From Amblyomma americanum (taxonomy: Eukaryota; Arthropoda; Arachnida; Ixodida; Ixodidae), in assembly GCF_052857255.1 (NCBI RefSeq), contig NC_135500.1:161523189-161587188 (forward strand): a DNA stretch of 64,000 nucleotides, written 5' to 3'. This document shows, in pieces, positions 11,703 through 21,800 of this stretch. The notes under the pieces are model-generated. The model was not told the origin of the DNA. It saw nothing but the letters and a program-made list of their open reading frames with translations, and searched no databases. Numbering within the stretch: position 1 is the stretch's first letter; each line of letters opens with the position of its first letter. A program made the translations under genes and the position numbers.

Positions 11703-11746
11703 AGAAGGTTGTGGCCAAGTACTACACCAGAGTGGCCAAATCCTGC

Positions 11747-11758
11747 TCACTCCAGTTT
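11747..11758. repeat. Target-site duplication, right copy (RTE)
   Basis: TCACTCCAGTTT, identical to 8719-8730, directly at the 5' end of the minus-strand RTE element. The next outer bases differ, so the duplication is 12 bp. Confidence 0.88.
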
Positions 11759-13487
11759 ATTACGCCGAAAATGTGCTTCTGGTGGATGTAGTCTCTTGTA
11801 GTCATGTGTTTAGTGTTTTGTAACTACGTTTAACAATACAGGTCGCATTTTCAATTAGGTAAACAAACGACAGATTCGCGAACACAGAACACTTCTTTAA
11901 GTATACAAGAGATTACCCACCGACGAAAAGAATAGCATGAAAAATTTATTGCGTGCACCGCGTGGTCCGTATCAAATACTTACGATCACTCAACAAAACA
12001 AAAAATATAGTAATACCTTCTCCACGCTTATACGGCTAAAAGCGCACTGGTTGCGTTGCCTCTCTAAGCTAGTAATAGTCACAAATCAGGAACAAGCAAA
12101 AGAAGTCATAACAGCGAGGAAGAGGCGATCCTTCTAAATGAAAACAAATGATTCCAGCTATCTCTGAAAGTATCCGGACTTCAGAGAGGTCATGCATCCC
12201 TGCTAGCAAGCACTAAAAGCGCACTTACGACACCATCCCATCTCCTAAAGCATGCTTTTATCTAAGCGCGATTGCTGATGGTGCTAGAGTGGCGTTGCGT
12301 CACGTATTTTTACTTTTGATGCCAGATTTATCTCTGCAGCCTCGTTTGCCTCTAGAAAGGCGCTGCACCAACATTGAGGGAACAAGTCGAAGCAATCTTC
12401 GCAATCATGTCAGTTACTCACATGGTCGTCAGTTGTCACGGGACGGCTAGAAAGGTCAACTACGATGCACACCCTCAATGGCTGAAGCAGTGCACTTTTA
12501 AACATCGGTGGCGAAATATTTAAGGGGCTAAGATTATTATAGCGCTCGCAGCATTTAGTTTTTTTGTACTTGGGGTCGTTCTGAATAAACGTACCGCGAA
12601 CGTTCACCAGAGAAAGAGCAGCAAAAAGCAACATCGATCCAAGCTTCAAGCCGAGTTTGTGTGTGACATATTTTTATTTTTGTTATTCGCAACGAGCGGG
12701 CTTGCGTCGCGACATCTTCAGCACGCGCTTTTCTGGAAGGAATGCGTTTTGAATTCGTTTCAAACAGAGTACTTCTTCCAAGACGGCTTGTACCACGAAG
12801 ACCGCGATCGAAATGAGAGATGACAAGCGCTTGCCCCTTGACATGAAATGTAGATGAGGCCATGTACTGGCATTCATTCCCGCCCTGACTGCCTTTTCTT
12901 TTTATGCCCGGAGGCAGGGACTGCACTCTGGCGTAGTCATCTTTTCAGGACAATTCCTAACCAGAAGTTCCTATGATTCTCAAGTGACACTTAGTTCCTA
13001 CTTTAGGTGGAGAGGAATAGTTTTTATCGCGTCGTTGTTCACCGATAACAGATACTTCAAAATACAGGAAAATAAGAGTGAACCATCCCAAGGCATTTGT
13101 GCTGGCAGTAAAAATGCTTCTTTTAATTGCTGGTACATGTTAACAATATAGGTCTAAGGAAGTAGAAGAAATCCATTTAAGTTCTGGAAAATATAGAAAC
13201 CGGCTAGCCAAGAAAACAATAAACCACGCATGGTTTCGAAGTAATCACTATACTCTATGGATTACCGCAGACACTTAACGATCATTATTTGGCGGCAAAG
13301 AAATTGACTGAAACAGAGTCAATAAAAAAATGTCTGTTTTTGCAACATTCGATTCAGAGCGAAAGCATGAGTTTTTCTTCAGCAAAAACTCTTTTTCTCA
13401 TTATGCATGCACGAATGACAGAACTGCGGCACACAGTAATGACCGACTCAATTTTCTATCTTTTCTTAGCGGACACGCAAAGTACTA

Positions 13488-13713
13488 TTTTGCTCGCGGC
13501 AGAACCTACGGATTAGTGCAGCGTACAAGATGACGATGAGCGAGCAGTTCCAGCGGGAGAAACTCTCGCACTAGGCCAGCTGCGGATGCACCAGAGACGG
13601 TTTTGCTCGGGCCAGAACCACCCCATTAGTGCCGCGCAGAAAACGACGATGAGCGGGTAGTGCCGAGGAAAGGATCGCTCGCGCTAGGCGGAGCTGCGCA
13701 GAAGACGTCGATG
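13488..13713. repeat. Diverged tandem duplication, 113-bp period
   Basis: Two adjacent units, 13488-13600 and 13601-13713, share TTTTGCTCG..CAGAACC, ATTAGTGC.GCG, GACGATGAGCG, CTCGC.CTAGGC and AGCTGCG in the same order, with substitutions and small indels between. By eye roughly three quarters of positions agree. The block is GC-richer than the surrounding intron and includes no coding frame. Confidence 0.75.
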
Positions 13714-14719
13714 AGGAGCGCTCACGTTAACCACTAACCACATACGCGCAGTAGACGATTTTGGTAGCCTCTGAGCGCCCGGATTTGGGTGTTCGCTCTA
13801 ATAAAATTCCCGTTAAGAGCAGCAATGCTTGCATACCTACTGTGAATGCAACCTGCAATATTACCGACAAGGCCGATGAGCGCCATAGTAGCTGTTCTGT
13901 CAATTCGCCATGCTTAGCGTTGCGAGCGGTATGATTGCAAATACGGCTCTTTTGCGACTAAAGGATACAAAATCAAACTTCCGGAAATACTGAAAGCTAA
14001 AGTGTAAAAGTCTCAGAAGCAGATCGAGTTGGGCGACTTAATAATGCATCATTATACTTTGTCACCTTTTGGTATTTGTGTTTCTATTTTTTGCGCTGTT
14101 TTTTCATAAATGAATATTGGTGATGACACCGCTACTAGCCTGAACATAGTATTTTAAAATATATTAGTTTGCAGGTTTTAATATCCAAATAAGTGAAGCA
14201 TTTTTCTACTGCAATTATAACATTCTCGTTCAAACATGTCATAGCGATGTGTGAGAGGTCAGAGAGCTCATTGATCTTAATAGTAGGAAGGCAACATGTC
14301 GGACGTCGAAAAGATATGTCGTAATCAGAGATTTACAGTAGATTTAAGGCAAATACTGAAAATGGCAAACAGGAGCCTACATTGGTGATGAAATCAGGTG
14401 CAGGTATTTCGGCGGCACAGGTCCTTGGAGAGTCCCGAGCCGAAAAATGTTTTAGCCATGAGAAATCTAGCCTGCAAGCTTTATTTATTAAGTGCCTTTC
14501 TCCGTCGGCGAACAGTAATCACAAGATTCCACAAAACAGCACCAAATTATTTCGCGGACATTCCGCTAAATATTTCTAGAATAAATCAAATAATATAACT
14601 CCTGCTATTTAAAAAAAATGACCTTGTTTGAAGTAAATAGCTGTGGTACAACCCGGCTGAACCTAGTAAGACAAGCGAAAACTCTGTTTAGGTAAGCAGA
14701 CCAGGGTAAGCACACACCA

Positions 14720-14970
14720 CACGCTTTTATACAGCGAACTGCGGGTCACGCGATTTCCGGCAGTTTCCAGAGTGCCGTCTGCTCCGCATACGCAGTTGTG
14801 GCGAGTCGCAGCGAACCACGTGATTCGATAGTTGCGAGGCGGGCGAGCGCCTTCGGCTGAAAGCGCGCGCAGCTGTGGCGAGGCGTGGTGAGTCACGTGG
14901 CATGACGTCATAGCCAAGTCTCTTCTCCTGCTAGTTTGAAGGTCAAATTTCATATCCACATGACCTTGAG
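14720..14970. promoter_or_regulatory. GC-rich motif cluster (E-boxes, CRE, nuclear-receptor half-sites)
   Basis: A GC-rich block within AT-rich intron, 80-330 bp past the Ig4 exon. It holds two CACGTG E-boxes (14817-14822, 14894-14899), a perfect CRE TGACGTCA (14903-14910) and, on the minus strand, the extended nuclear-receptor half-site TCAAGGTCA (14961-14969), with an inverted AAGGTCA at 14939-14945. The block also seems internally duplicated (GCAGTTGTGGCGAG and GCAGCTGTGGCGAG). This could be an enhancer, but GGCATGACGTCA recurs at about 57500, so it may instead be part of a dispersed repeat. Function is not shown. Confidence 0.35.
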
Positions 14971-15052
14971 TTTTTCACGAGAGGAGTGGGGCTTTCGCTT
15001 TAAAAACCACTTAGCAAGAAGGCACCAGACACGTAGCGTGCCCTGTACTCAC

Positions 15053-15343
15053 CTCCAACGATGAGTTCCGCAGCGGCTTGAACGGTGCGTTTTGGCGACA
15101 GCCGCACGAAGCACTGGTACATTCCTTGGTCCTGGCGCCGGATCGACGGCAGGTGCAGCACGCGAGACCGACCTGCTCCTGCCACCTGCGGCGCCGGAAG
15201 CACCCGGTGTCCGTTGTGGCGCCACTCGAGGCTCGTGTCGTCCAGCAGGCCCCAGTCGAGGCCCGAGGCGTTGCAGCGAAAGGCGGCCGCGTGGCCCACC
15301 TCGGCACGGACGTGGCCAGGGCTGACCGTCACCCAGGGCTTTG
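15053..15343 (-). CDS. Dscam: Dscam exon: complete Ig4
   Basis: Internal 291-bp exon, phase 1 at both ends, encoding a whole Ig domain. PWVTVSPGHVRAEVGHAA leads to AFRCNASGLDW (first cysteine, N-A-S sequon), SLEWRHNGHRVLP (tryptophan), and QDQGMYQCFVRLSPKR (second cysteine). KGMYQCFVRN is the highly conserved Dscam Ig4 signature and QGMYQCFVRL is close to it. The donor is TTGGAG then GTGAGT. Two acceptors are possible: one at the CTAACAG further upstream would be phase 2 and break the frame, whereas ACGTAG before CAAAGCCC is phase 1 and fits the Ig3 exon; the CTAAC then serves as a plausible branch point. The codon use is very GC-rich. Only 383 bp separates it from the Ig3 second-half exon. 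Confidence 0.92.
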
Positions 15344-15726
15344 CTACGTTCGAGGCGCAATCGGGTTTGCTGTTAGTGCGGACGCAAAATAACAGTACTA
15401 GAGGGGCTGAGATAAAATTTGACCATCTACGGCCTTTAAAAAGTTGCCTGAAAAAAGCACCCGGGAGACATCTTCTTCTGAACATATTATCTTGGATTAC
15501 TACTATCTTTAGAAAAACACATCAAATGAGCTCAATTTTATTTTTCGCTGCAAGTATCGGTCGAAAAGTTGCGCCGCTAGTACGACCTGCCACAGTGCAA
15601 TATGTGCGATAGCTTTCTACACGGTGCTTCTCGTTAGCGCGTCAAAAAGTCGATATAAATAAAATTTCAGGTATTGTCTTTAATGTCAAAAGGCAAAAAG
15701 GCTGGCGGATGCTGCATTTTACTCAC
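15344..15726 (-). other. Short intron between Ig3 and Ig4 exons
   Basis: 383 bp, donor GTGAGTAAAA and acceptor ACGTAG with a CTAAC branch-point-like motif 29 bases before the acceptor. No other feature recognised. Confidence 0.8.
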
Positions 15727-15902
15727 GCGTGACAACTAGCTCGAGGTCGACCTGTGCCTCGCCGACGCTGTTGGAGACGAGGCAGACGTAGGTGCCGGCG
15801 TCGCTGACGTCCACGTCGCGAAACTGCAACACGCCCGCCACCTGGCGAACGCGCACGCTGGGTTCCAGCGCCAGCATCCGCTGGCTCTCACGTTTGTACC
15901 AG
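15727..15902 (-). CDS. Dscam: Dscam exon: Ig3, second half
   Basis: Internal 176-bp exon, phase 2 at its start and phase 1 at its end. It opens with WYKRESQRM, the core tryptophan strand of Ig3, followed by VAGVLQFRDVDVSDAGTYVC with the tyrosine-corner second cysteine, then LVSNSVGEAQVDLELVVT. The acceptor CCCTTCGCAG before CTGG leaves one C to complete the split codon (AG plus C, Ser). The donor is ACGC then GTGAGTAA. Insects have WYK at the same point, right after the variable Ig3 half, so this is the counterpart of the constant exon following the exon-6 array. It is the only phase-2 junction among the nine exons and pairs exactly with the exon at 18731-18848. Confidence 0.92.
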
Positions 15903-18730
15903 CTGCGAAGGGCAAGACGACGGCACCAACCGCAAGTGACACGGTTGTGAAGGCAGTGAGGGTTCAGTTTCAATTAGCTTTCGTTCATTGTTCTAATTTT
16001 AGATTTGAGGCTATAGCTGCAGTGCTAATGATTTTAGACAAAACTTGCTCTAAGGCATCTTTTATTACTGTGGTGTTAGAAGGTTCAATAACTAAATTAT
16101 TTCGAGTTAATTATGAGAATCGATAAGCCTGCACTTCGAACAAAATTTCTCGTACTGTCAGGAGTGTTACCTAAGAATTACAATGCGCCTTGCATAAAGG
16201 TTAAGAATAGCGTGTGTCGCGAAGTGAATAGAAATGTGCGCGACCTGAGAGGTGATTTGAAACTTGAATTCTACATCTTGCCATACTATATGTTTTTGTG
16301 TTAGTTTATCCACAGCACAGGCTCGAATATAATGACATATTTCCGAGACATAGTTATATTCTTTTCAGTTTGCCTGCTTCTTCCTGAATTTTCAATTGTC
16401 GAAATTTCTTTTTTATGGTGCTCAATTTTCTCGCGCCCACACCTTTCTGTCGCACATATTCAAGCATGAATAAAGAATCCCGGCTGCAACATAAAATTTT
16501 TAAAATGAAAGTTGCGAACTTTTCATTCTGCAGGGAAGATTAGCAGTTGCAGTTTGGAATTCGCTGGATAAATTATTTTTTACTCACACCCGACAAGGCT
16601 GCAGAGCTAAATTAGGAACCCTCTGCACAAAAAAAAGAAAGATTGACCTGCGCTGAAGTGCTGCGTAATGCTCGACCCTCTTCTTGCTTCGCAAACCTAG
16701 ATAACGAAAGAGTTGAACCGAGTCACTGCTGCGCATCTAGCGCCGATAAATCACATGAAAGAGCCCCGACGAACCACTCAGCATCAGAAACGTGGCAGTA
16801 AGAAAAAATTACGTTTGCTTCGTCTTCCAGAAGACACTCCAGTTTCAGGCGGTCGCGAAAAGCACCGAGATCCCGTCGCGCTCCCTCGCTCGAGCGAAGA
16901 ACGTCTGCGCAGGCGGATTTCGCCAGTACTCTAAATTCGATTTTAACCGCGTCGACGACTTGACCTGGGTCGCTCGGATTGGTCTTTCGCTCTGAGGAAG
17001 AGCGATTCGGAGAGCCCTCTTTCGGTGGACCGTAGCGCTTTATCGGTGGATGGAAGCGATTCAGGTTAAGATACGAAGACGCGAAAACATTTCCTGTATT
17101 TACTTCTCGGAAGAGATAAAATATAAATATTTCTTTTCGTCTCTGCACGGGCAGAAACGCCGCAAAGACAATAGGAAACCGTCCAGATACTGGTCAGCAT
17201 TCGGAATCAAATTTCTCTGCGACTTTACTTCGAGGTTGGTTTCAGACTATTCTTTTCATGCCTGCGACTCTCTCAGATCTACATTGCTAACAAAAAAAAA
17301 AGAACTTTAGCGAATAGACTGGTCATTTCGAAACACCAATTACAACCACGTTTATTATTAAATTTACCAATTCTTACCAGTTTCTGTGTGGTCAAATGAA
17401 TGTTGCATGAAGGAACTTGTCGGCGTTTTTTTTATGATTATATGTCTCTCATCCAAGAAATTACGGCCTTTAGGCGGTTTCAAGTTTGATAGGTTGAATG
17501 GCAAATATTTTATTCGCCTCATTCTTTCCGAGAAAATAAGTTCTTGTGTTCAAGGACTATTGCCGTGTTATTTGTAGTAAATAATAAAGCCACCGGGTGA
17601 AACAAAATAATGCATTCTAGAACAGAAAATTGTGTCAGGTTCAGATCATGAGCAAAGAGTCCCGCACTGGTATTGCTCTCGATGAAGCCGGCCAAGTATC
17701 TCAATCACCCATTTAAATAAATTTTGTAATATAGAGGTAGCTACGAGTGCGACGTGGCGGTTACTGTAACCGTTCGGAACTCAAGCATCAGCCAGAAAGC
17801 GAGACAGGACTACCAACCACCTCTTAGTGAATATAGCATCAAAGTTGTGATGCGAACTGCGTGCTCTCGCTTCTTTAAGCACGCACCTGAAAGTGCTAGG
17901 ATTTTATCGTATTACGGGAATTAATGTTGTTTACTGCGTTTGTGGACCAATTCAGTACTTTAAGTCGAAGGGATTTCGGAGGAGAGCAGTCGGGGTTAGT
18001 TATGACTACCTGATTCTTTTAACGAGCACTAAAATATGATAAATGGACATTTTTACCTTGGTCCTCTACAGCCTGTGTTTGCCGCGGGCAGAGTCGTACC
18101 GCTACATAGACAATATTGCATAGTGAGAAATATAAAGATTGCGCTAAAAATGCAGTTAGACCTTTCGCACGATCTTTTTTTTCTGGGAAAATAAAGTAAA
18201 ACTACTACGAAGGAGACAACACCACCATGTTTCTTCTCCAAAGGAAAATTTTTGTAATCCTTGCTGAAAGGCGAACCGTGCCTCAATCAGTCGAATTTAA
18301 CACGCAAGGCACTTCCCTTCACAACAAAAAAGAAACAGTGAAACTGAAAGGTCAGTCAGTAATATTAGGCAAAGCACCACTGACAGATGGCATGAACACG
18401 AGTCTTGTCAGCAGATTGAACCTCAAAATATTGAAAATCAACATTACATATAACTACGCACAACACTTACTATCTGATCAAGCTCTATTCTTTCTGCATT
18501 GAAGTCTTGTCTTTTTTTGTTATCTCCTTTCTTACACGTCGTGTTCTTAACTCGAGTTTTTAACATCAAGTTAGTATTCCGCAAAATAGCGTTAGAAAAA
18601 CGACTAACACAATTCTCTATCTCGATCCTGGTAGGACGGTAGAAGGGAAAGAAAAGTGAAACAGGCGAATACAGAAATGGACAATATTTAGAAATAAAAA
18701 GCAGCAAAAAAAATGTAGAAGCAACCGTAC
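15903..18730 (-). other. Intron inside Ig3
   Basis: 2,828-bp phase-2 intron (donor GTACGG at 18730, acceptor CGCAG ending at 15903). No repeat family was recognised. A 141-codon open frame at 16723-17148 on the minus strand has no Ig or other familiar motif and is regarded as chance. No second Ig3 first-half exon is present. Confidence 0.75.
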
Positions 18731-18848
18731 CTATATCCTGGCACCGGAAAGCCTTCCGCCACGCAGAGCAAATCGATGTTTTGACCAGGTTCGGTGAGCA
18801 CACGGCTGCTGCGATGCACGATGGATGGCATCTGCATAGCCACGGCGT
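18731..18848 (-). CDS. Dscam: Dscam exon: Ig3, first half
   Basis: Internal 118-bp exon, phase 1 at the start and phase 2 at the end. It encodes the A to B strands of Ig3: SIVHRSSRVLTEPGQNIDLL, then CVAEGFPVPGY with the first Ig cysteine. CVAxxFPVPxYxWY is the Dscam Ig3 hallmark, and WY is supplied by the next exon. The acceptor is CTATTTTTTGCAG before ACGCC and the donor ATATAG then GTACGG. The upstream open frame starts with a Met and resembles a signal peptide, but that comes from translating the T-rich splice tract. In insect Dscam1 this position is the exon-6 array of dozens of alternatives; here only this one is seen between 15903 and 24206. Confidence 0.9.
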
Positions 18849-21800
18849 CTGCAAAAAATAGAGAAGATGGCGGAGGGGATAAAAGCATTTTCTTTTTCAA
18901 CTGGTAAGCACGAAAGAAGAATCTCTTCTGCGACAGATTGCGAACAGTGCCTTCTTCATTACGTACTTCAGTAGCTTACTGGCCAAATTATGAAGAGATC
19001 GGAAACAAAAATCATTACCTTCATATTACGGTAGCTGATGTACCTGCAATATAAAGACGACATTAAAATTTTTCTTGCCCCGCTAAAACTTGATCTGTCG
19101 GTAAGTCAAGAAATTGGAACAGTAAGCATTTTGTGCATTTTCTACACCTATTCAGATTTGTTCGGAAAACCGAATCGAAAACCCCGCAGTAGCTGAATAT
19201 CGCCAAATTAGTAGACAATATTTTATCCATGAAATTCCTTTATGTTTTTCCCGCAGTATTTCGAACGAAAATGAAAGACGAGGAAATATTGGGCTCTGGC
19301 TACAAGTCACACTTTCTCTTCATTTCTTTTTAAAAGCTCGATCAAAGTGACGTCAAATATTTTAAAGCGAGCGCGCTGGTTGCTGAGAACTTGTTACCAT
19401 GAAAAAGTCTATCTAGGCTCCATGCAATAATGAGTGCACGATGCGCACTGTTTATTTTAAATTCTCGACACTGGATGGTAAAAAGTTAAGCTAGGCTGAT
19501 AAGGTGCTCTCGCAGATTGCTTATTATGTTTCCCTTGTCTCAAGTCTTTCCAAACTTGATTTGATTTGGTTTATGGGGGTTTAACGTCCCAAAGTGAGCC
19601 AAGCTATGAGGAACGCCGTAGTGAAGGGCTCCAGAAATTACTACCTCCTGGTGTTCTTTAACGTGCACTGGCATATCACAGTACACGGGCCTCTAGAATT
19701 TCGCCGCCATCGAAATTCCACCGCTGCTGCCCGGACCGAACCCGCGCCTTTCGGGTCGGCAGCTCAACGCCAAACCAGTAAGCCATCGCTAAAATTTTTA
19801 TTCTGAAAAGTGGCAAAAGTGGCCCATGCGAATTTAGCACAAGGGTAATTTCTGAAGGGCAGTTACGATAATTAAGGGTAATTAAGTGTAATTACGATAT
19901 TTACCGAAGGAGTGCGCCCAAGAAATTTTTCTCGGTTTTCTAAAAGTGATTTTAGTGCAAATAGGTAACACTACCGGAGCTTCAGTACTACCAGAGGTGT
20001 ACATACATGCGCTGTCATCGGGCTGAAATGGTGTCTTCACGAAAACGTGTTGTGTACGGGGATCCGATTTTACTGCTTTCATTTTTTTTGCGCACCGCAA
20101 GCACTTGTAGGGATATTTTGTTTTTTCGAACGGCGTAAGCAACCGTAAGATTCATTATGTTCATTATTCGTCAGCCAAGTTCAATTGCTCTGGTTCGAGA
20201 GGAGCATCAACGAAGCAGTAAGCCTACTTTTAACCTTGAAGGAATGTGAATTTCTTTTTTTTTTTTCAAGTAAGATGAGGTCAGGCCTTTTTAACATGAA
20301 AAAATTATTTTGCACAAAGAAACAGTAAAAGGAAACGAATATTTTCAAGGCTTCCTTACAATTATCTATTCGTACCCGCCAGCATTCCTCGCCAACCAAC
20401 ATCCCTAACTGGAAATCGAGTGTGTTACCCATGAACATTGGTGCATTGCAGCAAAAGTTTTTCAGATGTGCTGTCCTCATTTATTTGTATTTGTGCGTTA
20501 TCTGCTTGCATTTCCGTCGTTATTTTCACTGACATGGTGCTAGCTTTATTTGGAGACTAGTAAAGAGGTAGTACACTTCAAATATTGGTATCGGCCCATG
20601 AGCACGGAAACAACCTTATTCATGGAAATGAAGAATTTTTACTGAATTAAAGATTAGCCTTTTACTTTAATTTTATTGAATGGAAGGTACGCATGATTAA
20701 GAGTTCGAATGCTGATGTTCTGAGCAGAAAGGTATGAAATATAAAATTATGGGATCATTTAAAACGATAAAGTAGACCCAATCAGGTGTTTTGTTAAATG
20801 AGAAACTATAATAGCAGAAGTGCCTGACATGAAATACGCGAAGAAATGCTTAATAGCATCAGAACAAGCATTTTATTTTAAGACGCAAACTCTTCAAACG
20901 ATGTAAAGAGTGGACTTAACTGCAGTTTCAAATAGAGATATTGTATGACTAGCAGTGTGGCCTTAGTGCACACGGCAGATAATTCGCTCAATAGGGAACG
21001 AAGTACACGCTCCGTTTTGTGGCACATTTTGTTTTGTATTTTTCGGCTCTTTCGCACGTATGTGGAGATATGAGACATAGATATTAATAATATTCAGTGG
21101 CCTTTCTGCTCATAATTAGCCTTTTTCTTTTAATTCTAGCTCTAAAAGCCGCTCTTGCTGTTTTCGTTGTGTTTTTTTTCCTCTTTTTTGACTGCGTGAA
21201 CACTTCTTTTTACTCTATGTAAACTTTTTCCATGGATGTCTAATTACTGTAATTATCTGTAATATGCCCCTATATTTATTGCTCCGCAAAAGCTTCCTTG
21301 CCTTCTTAATTATTTTCTTTCAGTGAGAAACCAGTATACATTAACTGCTGTGAGCCGGATTTCGTGAGTTCTATTTTGGGAAGCCCACTCCTAAAACAGC
21401 GAAACCCGTAACTGCAAGAAGAAGGGTCTTGAAAAGGCTTTACCGAAACTACAGTTTCGCCAGCAGCAAAAAGAAATAAAATTCAGCAAGTTATGTTTGG
21501 AAAGAGTAGCGAGGAAAAAGCAGGTGACAGAAACATCTGTCGCTCAGTGCAGGTCTTGTCTGTCGAAAAAAGGGAAGAGAAAGCGCCGTGTTGGTGTCGC
21601 AGTGAGACGCGAGGCGGACATCCGACTTGATTGATGTCCTGGTTACGAGTGGTCCGAAGAGCAAAACAAGGTTTTCGGTTGCGCTGAAGCATGCTCAGGG
21701 AAGGGAAAGAAAATAACTAAATATGTGACTGTGTCTCTGCGTGAGAGTAAGCAAGGAGAGAAAGGTGTCCCAGATAGCCCGTTATGATGTCAGGAACTGT

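Larger units (their letters stand above)
8731..11746 (-). mobile_element. RTE-type LINE, near full length, with 12-bp TSD
   Basis: A 3,016-bp non-LTR retrotransposon in the same orientation as the host gene, inside its Ig4-Ig5 intron. The 5' end on the minus strand starts GCAGGATTTGGCCACTC; the 3' end is a GTAGTAAGGCTGATGAGG stretch followed by a short GAT/GTT tail rather than poly(A), as is usual for the RTE clade. Both ends are flanked by the same 12-bp sequence, so the insertion limits are well defined. One reading frame spans 11702 to 8763 (about 979 codons, normal RTE length) with an AP-type endonuclease followed by reverse transcriptase. It is interrupted by three in-frame stops and one short locally frameshifted patch, so this copy cannot make a full protein. 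Assignment to RTE rather than another endonuclease-bearing clade is from memory of family features. Confidence 0.9.
7877..15052 (-). other. Intron between Ig4 and Ig5 exons
   Basis: 7,176-bp intron (donor GTGAGTAC at 15052, acceptor TTTTCAG ending at 7877). Over 3 kb of it is the RTE insertion at 8731-11746, so the pre-insertion intron was about 4.1 kb. It also holds the tandem duplication at 13488-13713 and the GC-rich motif block at 14720-14970. In 7877-8718 and 11759-13487 nothing beyond AT-rich noncoding sequence was recognised. Confidence 0.75.

Noticed and set aside
12555..12926. 123-codon minus-strand frame in the Ig4-Ig5 intron
   Set aside because: No domain recognised and overlaps other equally long chance frames.
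13488..13713. CRISPR-like or satellite array
   Set aside because: Only two diverged units without spacers, in an animal intron.
15344..15485. Met start and hydrophobic stretch just before Ig4, resembling an alternative signal peptide
   Set aside because: The hydrophobic residues come from translating the intron's pyrimidine tract; the Ig4 acceptor and phase fit the upstream Ig3 exon.
16723..17148. 141-codon minus-strand frame within the Ig3 intron
   Set aside because: No Ig cysteines or tryptophan pattern, no splice-bounded domain, and no familiar motif.
18849..18900. Signal-peptide-like Met-Lys-Lys-Lys N-terminus before the Ig3 exon
   Set aside because: Also a translated T-rich splice tract; the phase-1 acceptor at 18849 joins perfectly to the Ig2 exon.
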